This document shows positions 1 to 6,790 of a stretch of DNA of 64,000 nt, piece by piece. The stretch is from the NCBI GenBank assembly GCA_021775855.1, contig JAJFGZ010000040.1, forward strand, positions 89,985 to 153,984, in the 5' to 3' direction. This DNA comes from Hyphomicrobiales bacterium. Its GTDB lineage: Bacteria > Pseudomonadota > Alphaproteobacteria > Rhizobiales > NORP267. Both the position numbers and the translations under genes were made by a program. The notes under the pieces are model-generated. The model did not search any database and had not been told where the DNA came from. It saw only the letters and a program-made list of their open reading frames with translations. Each line of letters opens with the position of its first letter. The first letter of the stretch is position 1.

Positions 1-305
1 GCGGTGAAATTGACATAGGCCTTGTCAAACCCCGTCCGCGCTACCATGCCGTGCAACATCCGGATCAACTCGTCTTTTGCGAGCGGCAGTGAAAAACGCA
101 ACCGGTCGCAACTGCCGAGGAACCGGTCCACGTGATCATTGAGCCGGAAGAAATTTCCGTTCCACACATGGACCACATCGTAGGTGGCGTCTGAGCGGAT
201 AAATCCCAGATCAGTGAGCGGTACACTCGCTTCCGCGACCGGAACAAACGCCCCGTTCACGTAAGCCGCGCCCTCGGCAAAGATTTTCGTGTCCTGAATA
301 TTCAT
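1..305 (-). CDS. Class IV (branched-chain / D-amino acid type) PLP aminotransferase, N-terminal part
   Basis: The open frame runs off the left edge of the window, so only about 101 N-terminal residues are visible. They read like the small domain of fold-type IV aminotransferases: an opening strand with AAYVNGAFVPVAEASVPLTD, then a DVVHVWNG-type strand and the RLNDHVDRFLGSCDRL helix, as in branched-chain and D-amino acid aminotransferases and aminodeoxychorismate lyase. The PLP lysine lies in the missing part, so the substrate cannot be assigned. The start at 305 is the last of three in-frame ATGs (317, 314, 305); none has a strong Shine-Dalgarno. The gene lies downstream of the tRNA-Gln on the same strand and has no evident link to the corrinoid operon. 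Confidence 0.8.
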   Translation of the reverse strand, partial: MNIQDTKIFAEGAAYVNGAFVPVAEASVPLTDLGFIRSDATYDVVHVWNGNFFRLNDHVDRFLGSCDRLRFSLPLAKDELIRMLHGMVARTGFDKAYVNFT

Positions 306-374
306 GCCAGCCATCATCTGCCAACGGCCCGGCAAATTCAATCCAAGATTCTATTGATTGCTGTCGCGGTGGGC

Positions 375-449
375 TGGTTGGGGCGGTAGGGATCGAACCT
401 ACGAATGACGGGATCAAAACCCGCTGCCTTACCACTTGGCTACGCCCCA
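375..449 (-). tRNA. tRNA-Gln (anticodon TTG)
   Basis: Read on the minus strand the sequence folds as a cloverleaf: acceptor arm TGGGGCG pairing with CGCCCCA, anticodon stem with loop containing TTG, and a T-arm with GGTTCGATCC. Discriminator base A and an encoded CCA end the gene at 375. The length is 72 nt plus CCA. It lies between the activator gene of the corrinoid operon and the truncated aminotransferase gene. Confidence 0.95.
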
Positions 450-531
450 GAACGGTTGGTCATATAACCCTATCTGCGATTCCCTGCAACGCACTTCAAC
501 GGGAAACAACGGCTTCGCAATGGCATCCCGG

Positions 532-2553
532 CTATTGACGCGTGGTGCGGGACCGGCCCGCGCGCCGGGTCCGCCGGGGGCCAGCGCCATTTTCCACCTG
601 CGTTTCTTGGGGCAGATCAACAACTCTGCGTAAATTTGCATACGGCGCTGTTTTATGTGGCATCGCCATGGCGTCTACAAAATGCGCCTGGAACCGTGGC
701 TCCACGGCAGTTTCGATCTTTTCGATTTTTGCGACAAGCGCCTCGATCTCGGTGCGGGACTTGGCGTTCAGCAATGCGATGCGGGCTCCGGTCCCCGCCG
801 CATTGCCCGCCGAAGAGACATGATCGAGCGCGCAATCCGGGATCAGGCCGAGGATCATGGCGTATTTCGGATCGATATGGCTGCCAAACGCACCCGCAAG
901 CACGATACGATCTACCGTGTCGATTTCCATCTCGTCCATCAGCAACCGGGCACCCGCATAGAGCGCGCCTTTGGCGAGCTGGATGGCCCGCACATCGTTC
1001 TGGGTGACCCGGATTTCCGGAATACCCTGGTGCAACAGATAGGAGAAGGTCCGGCCTTCAGGGATCAGGCGCGGGCAGAATTCCCGTTTCGTCCCGTCGA
1101 TGATGCCGTCTTTTGTCAGCAACTCAGTTAGCAGCATCTCCGCCAATGCCTCGATGATGCCGGATCCGCAAATGCCGGTAACACCGATATTTGCGACGTC
1201 CTCGGCGAAACCCTCCTCGTTCGACCAGAGATCGCTGCCGATAACCTTGAATTTTGGTTCAAACGTACCCCGATCTATGCGCACGCGCTCGATCGCTCCC
1301 GGCGCGGCGCGCTGGCCGCTTGATATCTGCGCGCCCTCAAAAGCCGGGCCGGTCGGCGACGATGCCGCCAGCAGACGGTCTTTGTTGCCAAGCACGATTT
1401 CAGCATTGGTGCCTACATCCACCAGCAGACTAATGGCCTCGCCAAGATGGGGGGCTTCGGACAAGACCATGGCAGCGGTATCCGCCCCTACATGGCCGGC
1501 AATGCAGGGCAGAAAATAGCATTGCGTTCCGGCGCCAAGGCTTGCAATCGCGAGACTGGCGGCGCTCCGCTCCAGCGCCTCGTTCGTCACAAGCGCGAAC
1601 GGTGCGTGGCCCAACTGAACGGGGTCAAATCCCAGCAACAAATGGTGCATGACAGGGTTGCCGACAAGGGTCACGACTGCAACGTTTTCGCCTGGAATAC
1701 CGGCTTCAGCAATCGCCTCGGCAAAGACCTGATCGATACCTGCGCGGATACTTGCCGTCAGCTCGGCCGCGCCGCCGTCATTCATCATCGCGTAGGAAAC
1801 GCGGCTCATCAGATCTTCGCCAAACCGGATCTGCGGGTTCATCTGTCCGCAGGCAGCGACCACCTCGCCGGTCGCGAGATCGCATAAATGCGCGGCGATT
1901 GTTGTCGATCCCACGTCGACCGCGATCCCGTATAACCGGTCCTCAAAACCGGGCCAAAGCCGCATAATTTTATTGCCCTGATAGACAGCAACAGTGACCC
2001 GCCAATCACCCTTTCTGAGCACCGCCTGGAGGGTCTCCAGGGCGTCTGGTTCGATTGCACGGATGGACAGGTTCCACTGCTCGCGAAGCGACGTGACCAG
2101 GCGTTGGTGGTCGCCATCGGGAACGCCCATATCAGGCTCCGCAACCTCCACATAATGGAGACGCACGACCGGGTCGATCTCGATGGCGCGCACTTCGGCG
2201 CGTTTTCGCACAACCTGCCGGTGGATCTGGCTTTCGGGTGGCACGTCAACCACCAGATCGCCGAGAAGCCGGGCGTGGCAGGAAAGCCTCCGGCCGGCAA
2301 TCAGACCGGTCCGGACATCAAACCGTCGTTCGGGATCTGTCAGCGGTTCGACATTGCCCGCATTACTGACAATGCCATGTTTAGCGAAGTCGCCCTCGGC
2401 TATTACGACCTGGCAGCGCCCGCAAATGCCGCGCCCGCCGCATACCGAATCTACGTCGACGCCCAATTGCCGGGCGCAGTCGAGCAGCGGGGTCCCGGTG
2501 GAAAACCGGCCCTTTTTTCCCGAAGGTATGAATACGACAAGAGGGTCTTTCAC
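532..2553 (-). CDS. Corrinoid-activating ferredoxin/ASKHA protein (RACo/RamA-like, DUF4445 family)
   Basis: This 673-residue protein is a likely reductive activator that returns oxidised Co(II) corrinoid to Co(I) with ATP. The N-terminus holds a plant-type [2Fe-2S] ferredoxin motif, C38-x5-C44-x2-C47 with C92. A linker follows, then an ASKHA ATPase region with the phosphate motif DVGSTT near residues 213-218 and further glycine-rich motifs to about residue 630. The 2Fe-2S N-terminus resembles acetogen RACo rather than methanogen RamA, which has C-terminal 4Fe-4S clusters. The start is GTG at 2553 behind a good GGGGAAG. It is the last gene of the leftward corrinoid operon, 39 nt after the methyl-THF methyltransferase gene. 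The final ~20 residues are an Arg-rich basic tail. Confidence 0.9.
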   Translation of the reverse strand: MKDPLVVFIPSGKKGRFSTGTPLLDCARQLGVDVDSVCGGRGICGRCQVVIAEGDFAKHGIVSNAGNVEPLTDPERRFDVRTGLIAGRRLSCHARLLGDLVVDVPPESQIHRQVVRKRAEVRAIEIDPVVRLHYVEVAEPDMGVPDGDHQRLVTSLREQWNLSIRAIEPDALETLQAVLRKGDWRVTVAVYQGNKIMRLWPGFEDRLYGIAVDVGSTTIAAHLCDLATGEVVAACGQMNPQIRFGEDLMSRVSYAMMNDGGAAELTASIRAGIDQVFAEAIAEAGIPGENVAVVTLVGNPVMHHLLLGFDPVQLGHAPFALVTNEALERSAASLAIASLGAGTQCYFLPCIAGHVGADTAAMVLSEAPHLGEAISLLVDVGTNAEIVLGNKDRLLAASSPTGPAFEGAQISSGQRAAPGAIERVRIDRGTFEPKFKVIGSDLWSNEEGFAEDVANIGVTGICGSGIIEALAEMLLTELLTKDGIIDGTKREFCPRLIPEGRTFSYLLHQGIPEIRVTQNDVRAIQLAKGALYAGARLLMDEMEIDTVDRIVLAGAFGSHIDPKYAMILGLIPDCALDHVSSAGNAAGTGARIALLNAKSRTEIEALVAKIEKIETAVEPRFQAHFVDAMAMPHKTAPYANLRRVVDLPQETQVENGAGPRRTRRAGRSRTTRQ

Positions 2554-2592
2554 GTTTGATGCTTCCCCGGCTCGTTTTATCCGGAACCTGCC

Positions 2593-3498
2593 CTAGGCCT
2601 GACGCCGACGCCTGCCACCCCGACGGCCACCTCGTCCTTCTTCGCCTTCTGCCGGTGGCTCTCTGTACGCCCTGATCCAGGCCCGGCAATTCGGGTCGTG
2701 CCCCATAACGACATCGGCACCACGTACAGCGGCCATTTCCGGTTCGTGCAGCGGATTAGTGATAGCCGATGTCATGCCAGCGCCAATCGCCATGGAGAGA
2801 AAGGCTGCGTTCATATAGTGGCGGTTGGGCAGGCCAAAGCTCACATTGGACGCGCCGCAGGTGGTGTTGACCTTGAGTTCTTCGCGGAGGCGCCGGATCA
2901 GATTGAGCGCCGAGGTGCCGGCTGAATCCATTGCGCCGACCGGCATAATAAGCGGATCAACAACAACATCCTCGTGGCTGATGCCGAAATCCGCCGCACG
3001 CTCGACGATTTTCCTGGCAACCTGGAAACGTTCGTCCGGGTCCTCCGAAATGCCGGTTTCATCGTTCGAAATAGCGACAACAGCCGCGCCATGTTTGGCG
3101 ACCAGTGGCAATACCCGCTCCAGCACCTCTTCTTCACCAGTGACTGAATTCACCAGCGCTTTGCCCTTGTATACTGCCAGCCCGGCTTCCAACGCTTCGA
3201 TGATCGAGGAATCGATCGATATCGGCGCGTCGGTCAGGCTCTGCACAAGCTGGATACATTTGGCCAGAATGCGCGGTTCGTCGGCCATGGGGATGCCCGC
3301 ATTGACGTCGAGCATCTGCGCCCCCGCCCGGATCTGGGCCAAAGCATCCGCCTCAACCCGGCTATAGTCGCCCACCTTCATTTCGGCAGCGAGTAATTTC
3401 CGCCCGGTGGGGTTTATTCGCTCGCCAATAACAACAAAGGGCACATCAAAGCCGATAACGACCTCTTTGGTGGCCGAACTAAGGACGGTACGAGTCAT
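2593..3498 (-). CDS. Methyltetrahydrofolate:corrinoid methyltransferase-like protein (pterin-binding TIM barrel, MtrH/AcsE/MetH type)
   Basis: The 301-residue protein has the pterin-binding fold shared with dihydropteroate synthase, AcsE and the MetH folate domain. It opens with the VIGERINPTGRK motif, followed by DVNAGIP, ISIDSS and the NTTCGASNVSFG segment typical of methyl-THF methyltransferases. In this context it should move the methyl group between the corrinoid protein and tetrahydrofolate. Folate synthesis is unlikely because the neighbours are a corrinoid protein, MetF and a corrinoid activator. It starts 15 nt after the metF stop. The C-terminus departs from the family in ending with an Arg/Gly-rich tail of about 15 residues, echoed in two other proteins of the cluster. 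Confidence 0.9.
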   Translation of the reverse strand: MTRTVLSSATKEVVIGFDVPFVVIGERINPTGRKLLAAEMKVGDYSRVEADALAQIRAGAQMLDVNAGIPMADEPRILAKCIQLVQSLTDAPISIDSSIIEALEAGLAVYKGKALVNSVTGEEEVLERVLPLVAKHGAAVVAISNDETGISEDPDERFQVARKIVERAADFGISHEDVVVDPLIMPVGAMDSAGTSALNLIRRLREELKVNTTCGASNVSFGLPNRHYMNAAFLSMAIGAGMTSAITNPLHEPEMAAVRGADVVMGHDPNCRAWIRAYREPPAEGEEGRGGRRGGRRRRQA

Positions 3499-3513
3499 TG
3501 AGCTTGATCCTGT

Positions 3514-4566
3514 CTAGTGTTGCTGAACTTTTTCCAAAATACGCTGTTTGATTGCCGCTGCCTCGATCAGCGCTTGATCGCCCGGCACCGGCTCGCGCTT
3601 CCACGGCTTTCTGCCTTTCAGAACACCGGATTGCTCGACAATATCGGCCACCAACTCCTCCTGGCGGTAGGCCATCACATGGACACCGGCGACGCCTGCC
3701 ATATCCTTGACCTGCTGCATGATCTCAATGCAGATATTCCGGCCTTCGCGCTTCTGATCTTTGGCACCTTCGAGGCGATCAATGACTGCGTCCGGTATAT
3801 GAATTCCCGGAACGTTACCTCTGATCCAGCGGGCTGCACGCGCTGACGCCAGGGGGCCGACCCCAACCAGAATAAAGCACTGCCGGTCGAGACCCAGGTC
3901 TAGCACGCGGGTCATGTATTCCTTCAACATTGCCACATCGAAGCAATATTGGCTCTGGACGAATTGGGCCCCTGCCTCGATTTTCTTGCCTAAGCGCAAC
4001 GCGCGGAATTCGTAAGGCGGGGCAAATGGATTGATCGCCGCGCCCAAAAACAGTTTCGGAGGCTCGGTGATTGCACGCCCCGACAGAAATCTGCCCTCAT
4101 CGCGCATAGTGCGGATGGTTGTCAAAAGCGACATGCAATCGAAATCGAACACCGGCTTGGCGCCCGGCTGGTCACCGGCCTGGACCCCATCGCCAGTAAG
4201 ACACAGGATATTGGCGACCCCCATCGCGGCAGCCCCCAGAACGTCGCCCTGGATCGCGATCCGGTTGCGGTCGCGGCACGATATCTGCAAAACCGGGGCG
4301 TAGCCGACCCGGGTCAATAACGCACAGATGCCGACGCTCGACATGTGACAATTGGCACCCGACCCGTCGGTTGCGTTGATGGCATCGACCCATCCGTCGA
4401 ACACTTCGCCGCGCTCATAGACTTTGTTAGGGTCAGCTGAATCGGGCGGGTTCAATTCGGCGGTCACCGCGAATTCTCCGCGCCGCAAGATCCGCTCCAG
4501 CCTACCGGCAGACGAATGCCCATCGGGGACGAAGCTTAAATCTTCGGGGTCGAATTCCTGCACCAT
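3514..4566 (-). CDS. metF: 5,10-methylenetetrahydrofolate reductase
   Basis: The 350-residue protein matches the MetF TIM barrel: an AVTAELNPP opening strand, the CRDRNR folate/flavin motif, ILCLTGDG and GAQFVQSQYCFD. In this operon it probably runs in the oxidative direction, turning methyl-THF made by corrinoid transfer into methylene-THF. The open frame extends 100 codons further upstream, but that stretch is the antisense-like shadow of the preceding gene. The ATG at 4566 overlaps the preceding stop as TGATG, a hallmark of translational coupling. A C-terminal zinc/iron-sulfur domain is encoded separately by the gene just upstream. Confidence 0.92.
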   Translation of the reverse strand: MVQEFDPEDLSFVPDGHSSAGRLERILRRGEFAVTAELNPPDSADPNKVYERGEVFDGWVDAINATDGSGANCHMSSVGICALLTRVGYAPVLQISCRDRNRIAIQGDVLGAAAMGVANILCLTGDGVQAGDQPGAKPVFDFDCMSLLTTIRTMRDEGRFLSGRAITEPPKLFLGAAINPFAPPYEFRALRLGKKIEAGAQFVQSQYCFDVAMLKEYMTRVLDLGLDRQCFILVGVGPLASARAARWIRGNVPGIHIPDAVIDRLEGAKDQKREGRNICIEIMQQVKDMAGVAGVHVMAYRQEELVADIVEQSGVLKGRKPWKREPVPGDQALIEAAAIKQRILEKVQQH

Positions 4567-5120
4567 CAGGCTTGCTCCCGCCGAACAGATATTTCCGTAG
4601 CTTGGATCGATGTTTCCCGGAGCCAGGCGGACGTGCCGATCAAACTCTGATCGACGGGCGGTTGGACATTCAGGATCGCGTCGTCCGCACGCATTGACTG
4701 GCTGCCGCGCCAGCCCTGGACCCAGACGCATGGCATGTCCGGTTCGACCTCGCAATGACCATTGGCCCGCACCCCGCCGCAAGGACCGTTGCGCAGGGTT
4801 TTTGGGCAATTCATCGGACACGACATGCCAGTCGACGACAGGATGCACTGCCCGCACATGCGGCAATCAAACAACAATCCCTTGACGTTCCGCTCCACAA
4901 ACAGGATCGGGCGCTCGATGCGTTTGTAGCCAATCCACTCAAACACCTTGTGCAACTTGACCAACGCACCTGCAAAACGATTATACAGGCTTTCCAGAAA
5001 CCGGGCGTGGCGCACTGACCAATGCCGCACGGTGTAGCGCATACGGACCCGGCGATTCAGGCTTGTGCCCGCCGGTTCGTACGCTTCGCCAGATGGTTGA
5101 TTACGCCTCTTGAAGGACAC
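4566..5120 (-). CDS. MetV-like cysteine-rich partner of MetF (methylenetetrahydrofolate reductase C-terminal domain family)
   Basis: The 184-residue protein has a basic N-terminal helical half and a C-terminal half with eight cysteines: C86, C89, C92, C101, C105, C114, C123 and C131, including the CRMCGQC and SCPMNCPKTLRNGPCGG segments. This layout matches the MTHFR C-terminal domain, called MetV when separate in acetogens, where it binds zinc and/or Fe-S clusters and supports electron transfer to MetF. The GTG start at 5120 lies 9-10 nt behind AGGAGGG. It overlaps the DUF1638 gene by 20 nt, and its stop overlaps the metF ATG, so the three genes are coupled. Confidence 0.85.
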   Translation of the reverse strand: MSFKRRNQPSGEAYEPAGTSLNRRVRMRYTVRHWSVRHARFLESLYNRFAGALVKLHKVFEWIGYKRIERPILFVERNVKGLLFDCRMCGQCILSSTGMSCPMNCPKTLRNGPCGGVRANGHCEVEPDMPCVWVQGWRGSQSMRADDAILNVQPPVDQSLIGTSAWLRETSIQATEISVRREQA

Positions 5121-5745
5121 GCTCGCTGCCCTCCTCGCTGGCCCGGACCGGAAAAGATTTCAGGAACATCTCGATCCCGCCGATCCCCGTCGGCCGGTGG
5201 ACAAATTCCAGATCAAGACGCCGGGCGGCGGCTTTGGCCTGTTCGAGCAAGCCATTGTCGGCTTTCTGCGACAGATAGACCACGCGCTTGTAATGGCCAA
5301 AATAATCGACGCGCAGATGCGGGAAACGGTCGAGGCCGAGCCCCTTGATGATCAGCCGGTCAAAAAACCGGACCAGATAATCGGTCAGATATAGACTGCC
5401 GAGCTCTTCTTCAGCCATGGCTTCGAAGACTGTGCTACCTGCATAAAATTCGTAGCAATGGGCCCCGCCGATACGTGCAACGCCTTCCTCTTCAAGAACC
5501 TTGTCGAGCAACCCGCCGGTGCCACAATCGCCGTAAACGGCAAAAATATCGCTGTATTTACCGGTCGCTTTCGCGGCCCTGATTTTGGCGCGGATGGCGT
5601 CCGGAATATGCTGCGGGCGGTTGTGCAAATCGGCGGGCAGGCAGGTCAGCTCCATATGCCCCCAGTTGTTCTTCTCAATCGCCCATATAATTTCGCGCGC
5701 CAGCGCCCCGCACCCAATTAGCAGGATCGACGCCGGCCCGTTCAT
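5101..5745 (-). CDS. DUF1638 family protein of the corrinoid operon
   Basis: The 214-residue soluble protein opens with a Rossmann-like strand, ILLIGCGALAREI, continues with CLPADLHNRPQHIPDAIRAK, and has a YGDCGTGGLLDKVL motif near residue 75. I recognise it as DUF1638, a family I know only as unassigned and often next to corrinoid proteins and MttB-type methyltransferases. Conserved cysteines in GCGAL, YGDCGTGG and GGAHCYEF suggest a metal, thiol or cofactor role, but none can be proved here. Its ATG overlaps the corrinoid protein stop as ATGA and its 3' end overlaps the metV-like gene, so stoichiometric expression with the pathway is likely. Confidence 0.85.
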   Translation of the reverse strand: MNGPASILLIGCGALAREIIWAIEKNNWGHMELTCLPADLHNRPQHIPDAIRAKIRAAKATGKYSDIFAVYGDCGTGGLLDKVLEEEGVARIGGAHCYEFYAGSTVFEAMAEEELGSLYLTDYLVRFFDRLIIKGLGLDRFPHLRVDYFGHYKRVVYLSQKADNGLLEQAKAAARRLDLEFVHRPTGIGGIEMFLKSFPVRASEEGSERVLQEA

Positions 5746-6479
5746 TGCGCCGCCATCCCAACGGCAGCGGCAGACCCCTGTCTTTTCGACATAAATTCCT
5801 TAGCGATCTCGACCGAGATTGCGGCGTCACGGCAATAGGCGTCGGCGCCGACATTGTCGGCAAATTCTTCGTTCAGGGGCGCGCCGCCTACAAGAACAAT
5901 ATAATCGTTGCGGATGCCTTTTTCCTTCAGGGCTTCGACCACGACCTTCATGTACGGCATGGTTGTGGTAAGCAGCGCCGACATACCCAGAATGTCGGGC
6001 TGGTGCTCATCAAGGGCAGTAAGATAGGCGTCGACATCGTTGTTTATTCCGATATCGATGACCTCAAACCCGGCGCCTTCCATCATCATGCCGACAAGAT
6101 TCTTGCCGATATCGTGGATATCGCCCTTGACGGTACCGATGACTATCTTGCCCATGCGCGGCGCGCCGGATTCCGCCAGCAGCGGGCGCAAGATTGCCAT
6201 GCCGGCCTTCATGGCATTGGCGGATTGCAAAACCTCGGGAACAAACAGAATTCCATCGCGGAAATCGATACCAACGATGCGCATACCTTCGACCAATGCC
6301 TCGGTCAGAACCTTGTAAGGCTCCCAGTCGCGCTGGAGCAGAATATTGGTGCCCTCAGCAATTTCGTCGGCGAGCCCATCGTAGAGATCGTCGTGCATCT
6401 GCGCGACGAGATCGGCATCGTTCAATTCTGCGAGAACGACGTCGTCTTCGCCGTCGACCTGACCGTCATTTTCAGCCAT
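5742..6479 (-). CDS. Methyltransferase cognate corrinoid (B12-binding) protein, MttC/MtbC type
   Basis: This is the methyl shuttle of the module. From the preferred ATG at 6479 (GGAG nine nt upstream) the protein has 245 residues. A helical cap domain spans roughly residues 15-105. The Rossmann B12 domain carries D120-x-H122-x-x-G125 in GTVKGDIHDIGKN, where His122 should be the lower cobalt ligand. Later motifs include LGMSALLTTTMPYM and VLVGGAPLNEEFA. A 22-codon in-frame extension to 6545 exists but lacks a good ribosome site. It is the first gene of the leftward operon, divergent from the mttB-like gene. Confidence 0.94.
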   Translation of the reverse strand: MAENDGQVDGEDDVVLAELNDADLVAQMHDDLYDGLADEIAEGTNILLQRDWEPYKVLTEALVEGMRIVGIDFRDGILFVPEVLQSANAMKAGMAILRPLLAESGAPRMGKIVIGTVKGDIHDIGKNLVGMMMEGAGFEVIDIGINNDVDAYLTALDEHQPDILGMSALLTTTMPYMKVVVEALKEKGIRNDYIVLVGGAPLNEEFADNVGADAYCRDAAISVEIAKEFMSKRQGSAAAVGMAAQ

Positions 6480-6790
6480 GACACCCAACTCCAATAGCGT
6501 CGGTTCCATACCTTGAGGCACGGATATGGCAAATTGTGCCGTCAATCTCGTAAATATCGAAGGTCAAAAACGAACTCAAACCAATAAAACGCGACATTTG
6601 GGCGAAATCTGACGCACATATCAACGCCGCAAAACGCGTTGATATGTGCGTCGCATACGCGCACGTCGCTGGATTGCGCCAACGCGGCGCAATTGGACCA
6701 TGCGGATCGCCCGCATTCGCCGATAATATGCCGTCATATGGGGACAGCCATTTAGACCCGTTGATCGGGCTAAATTTGGAGTTTGCGGGA
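6480..6790. promoter_or_regulatory. Divergent control region between the corrinoid operon and the mttB-like gene
   Basis: This is a 311-bp intergenic region. It must hold promoters for both directions, although I see no convincing -35/-10 pair on either strand. Its striking content is a chain of inverted repeats at 6611-6652, 6673-6693, 6700-6716, 6726-6739 and 6750-6775. The mttB-side Shine-Dalgarno GGAG is at 6778-6781. No B12 box or other known riboswitch core was recognised. Confidence 0.7.
6611..6775 (+). ncRNA. Candidate structured 5' leader RNA of the mttB-like gene (five hairpins)
   Basis: Five successive inverted repeats are visible. (1) 6611-6627 with 6636-6652, 17 bp perfect, 8-nt loop. 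(2) 6673-6680 with 6686-6693, 8 bp perfect, 5-nt loop. (3) 6700-6705 with 6711-6716, 6 bp perfect, 5-nt loop. (4) 6726-6730 with 6735-6739, 5 bp perfect, 4-nt loop. (5) 6750-6760 with 6766-6775, 10 bp with one bulged A at 6756 and a 5-nt loop. The last helix ends two bases before GGAG. Such a chain ending at the ribosome site suggests cis-regulatory RNA or DNA operator sites. The orientation is inferred from proximity to the mttB-like start. Confidence 0.5.

Noticed and set aside
6480..6790. Cobalamin riboswitch upstream of the corrinoid genes
   Set aside because: No B12-box-like sequence was seen on either strand, although the region is strongly structured.
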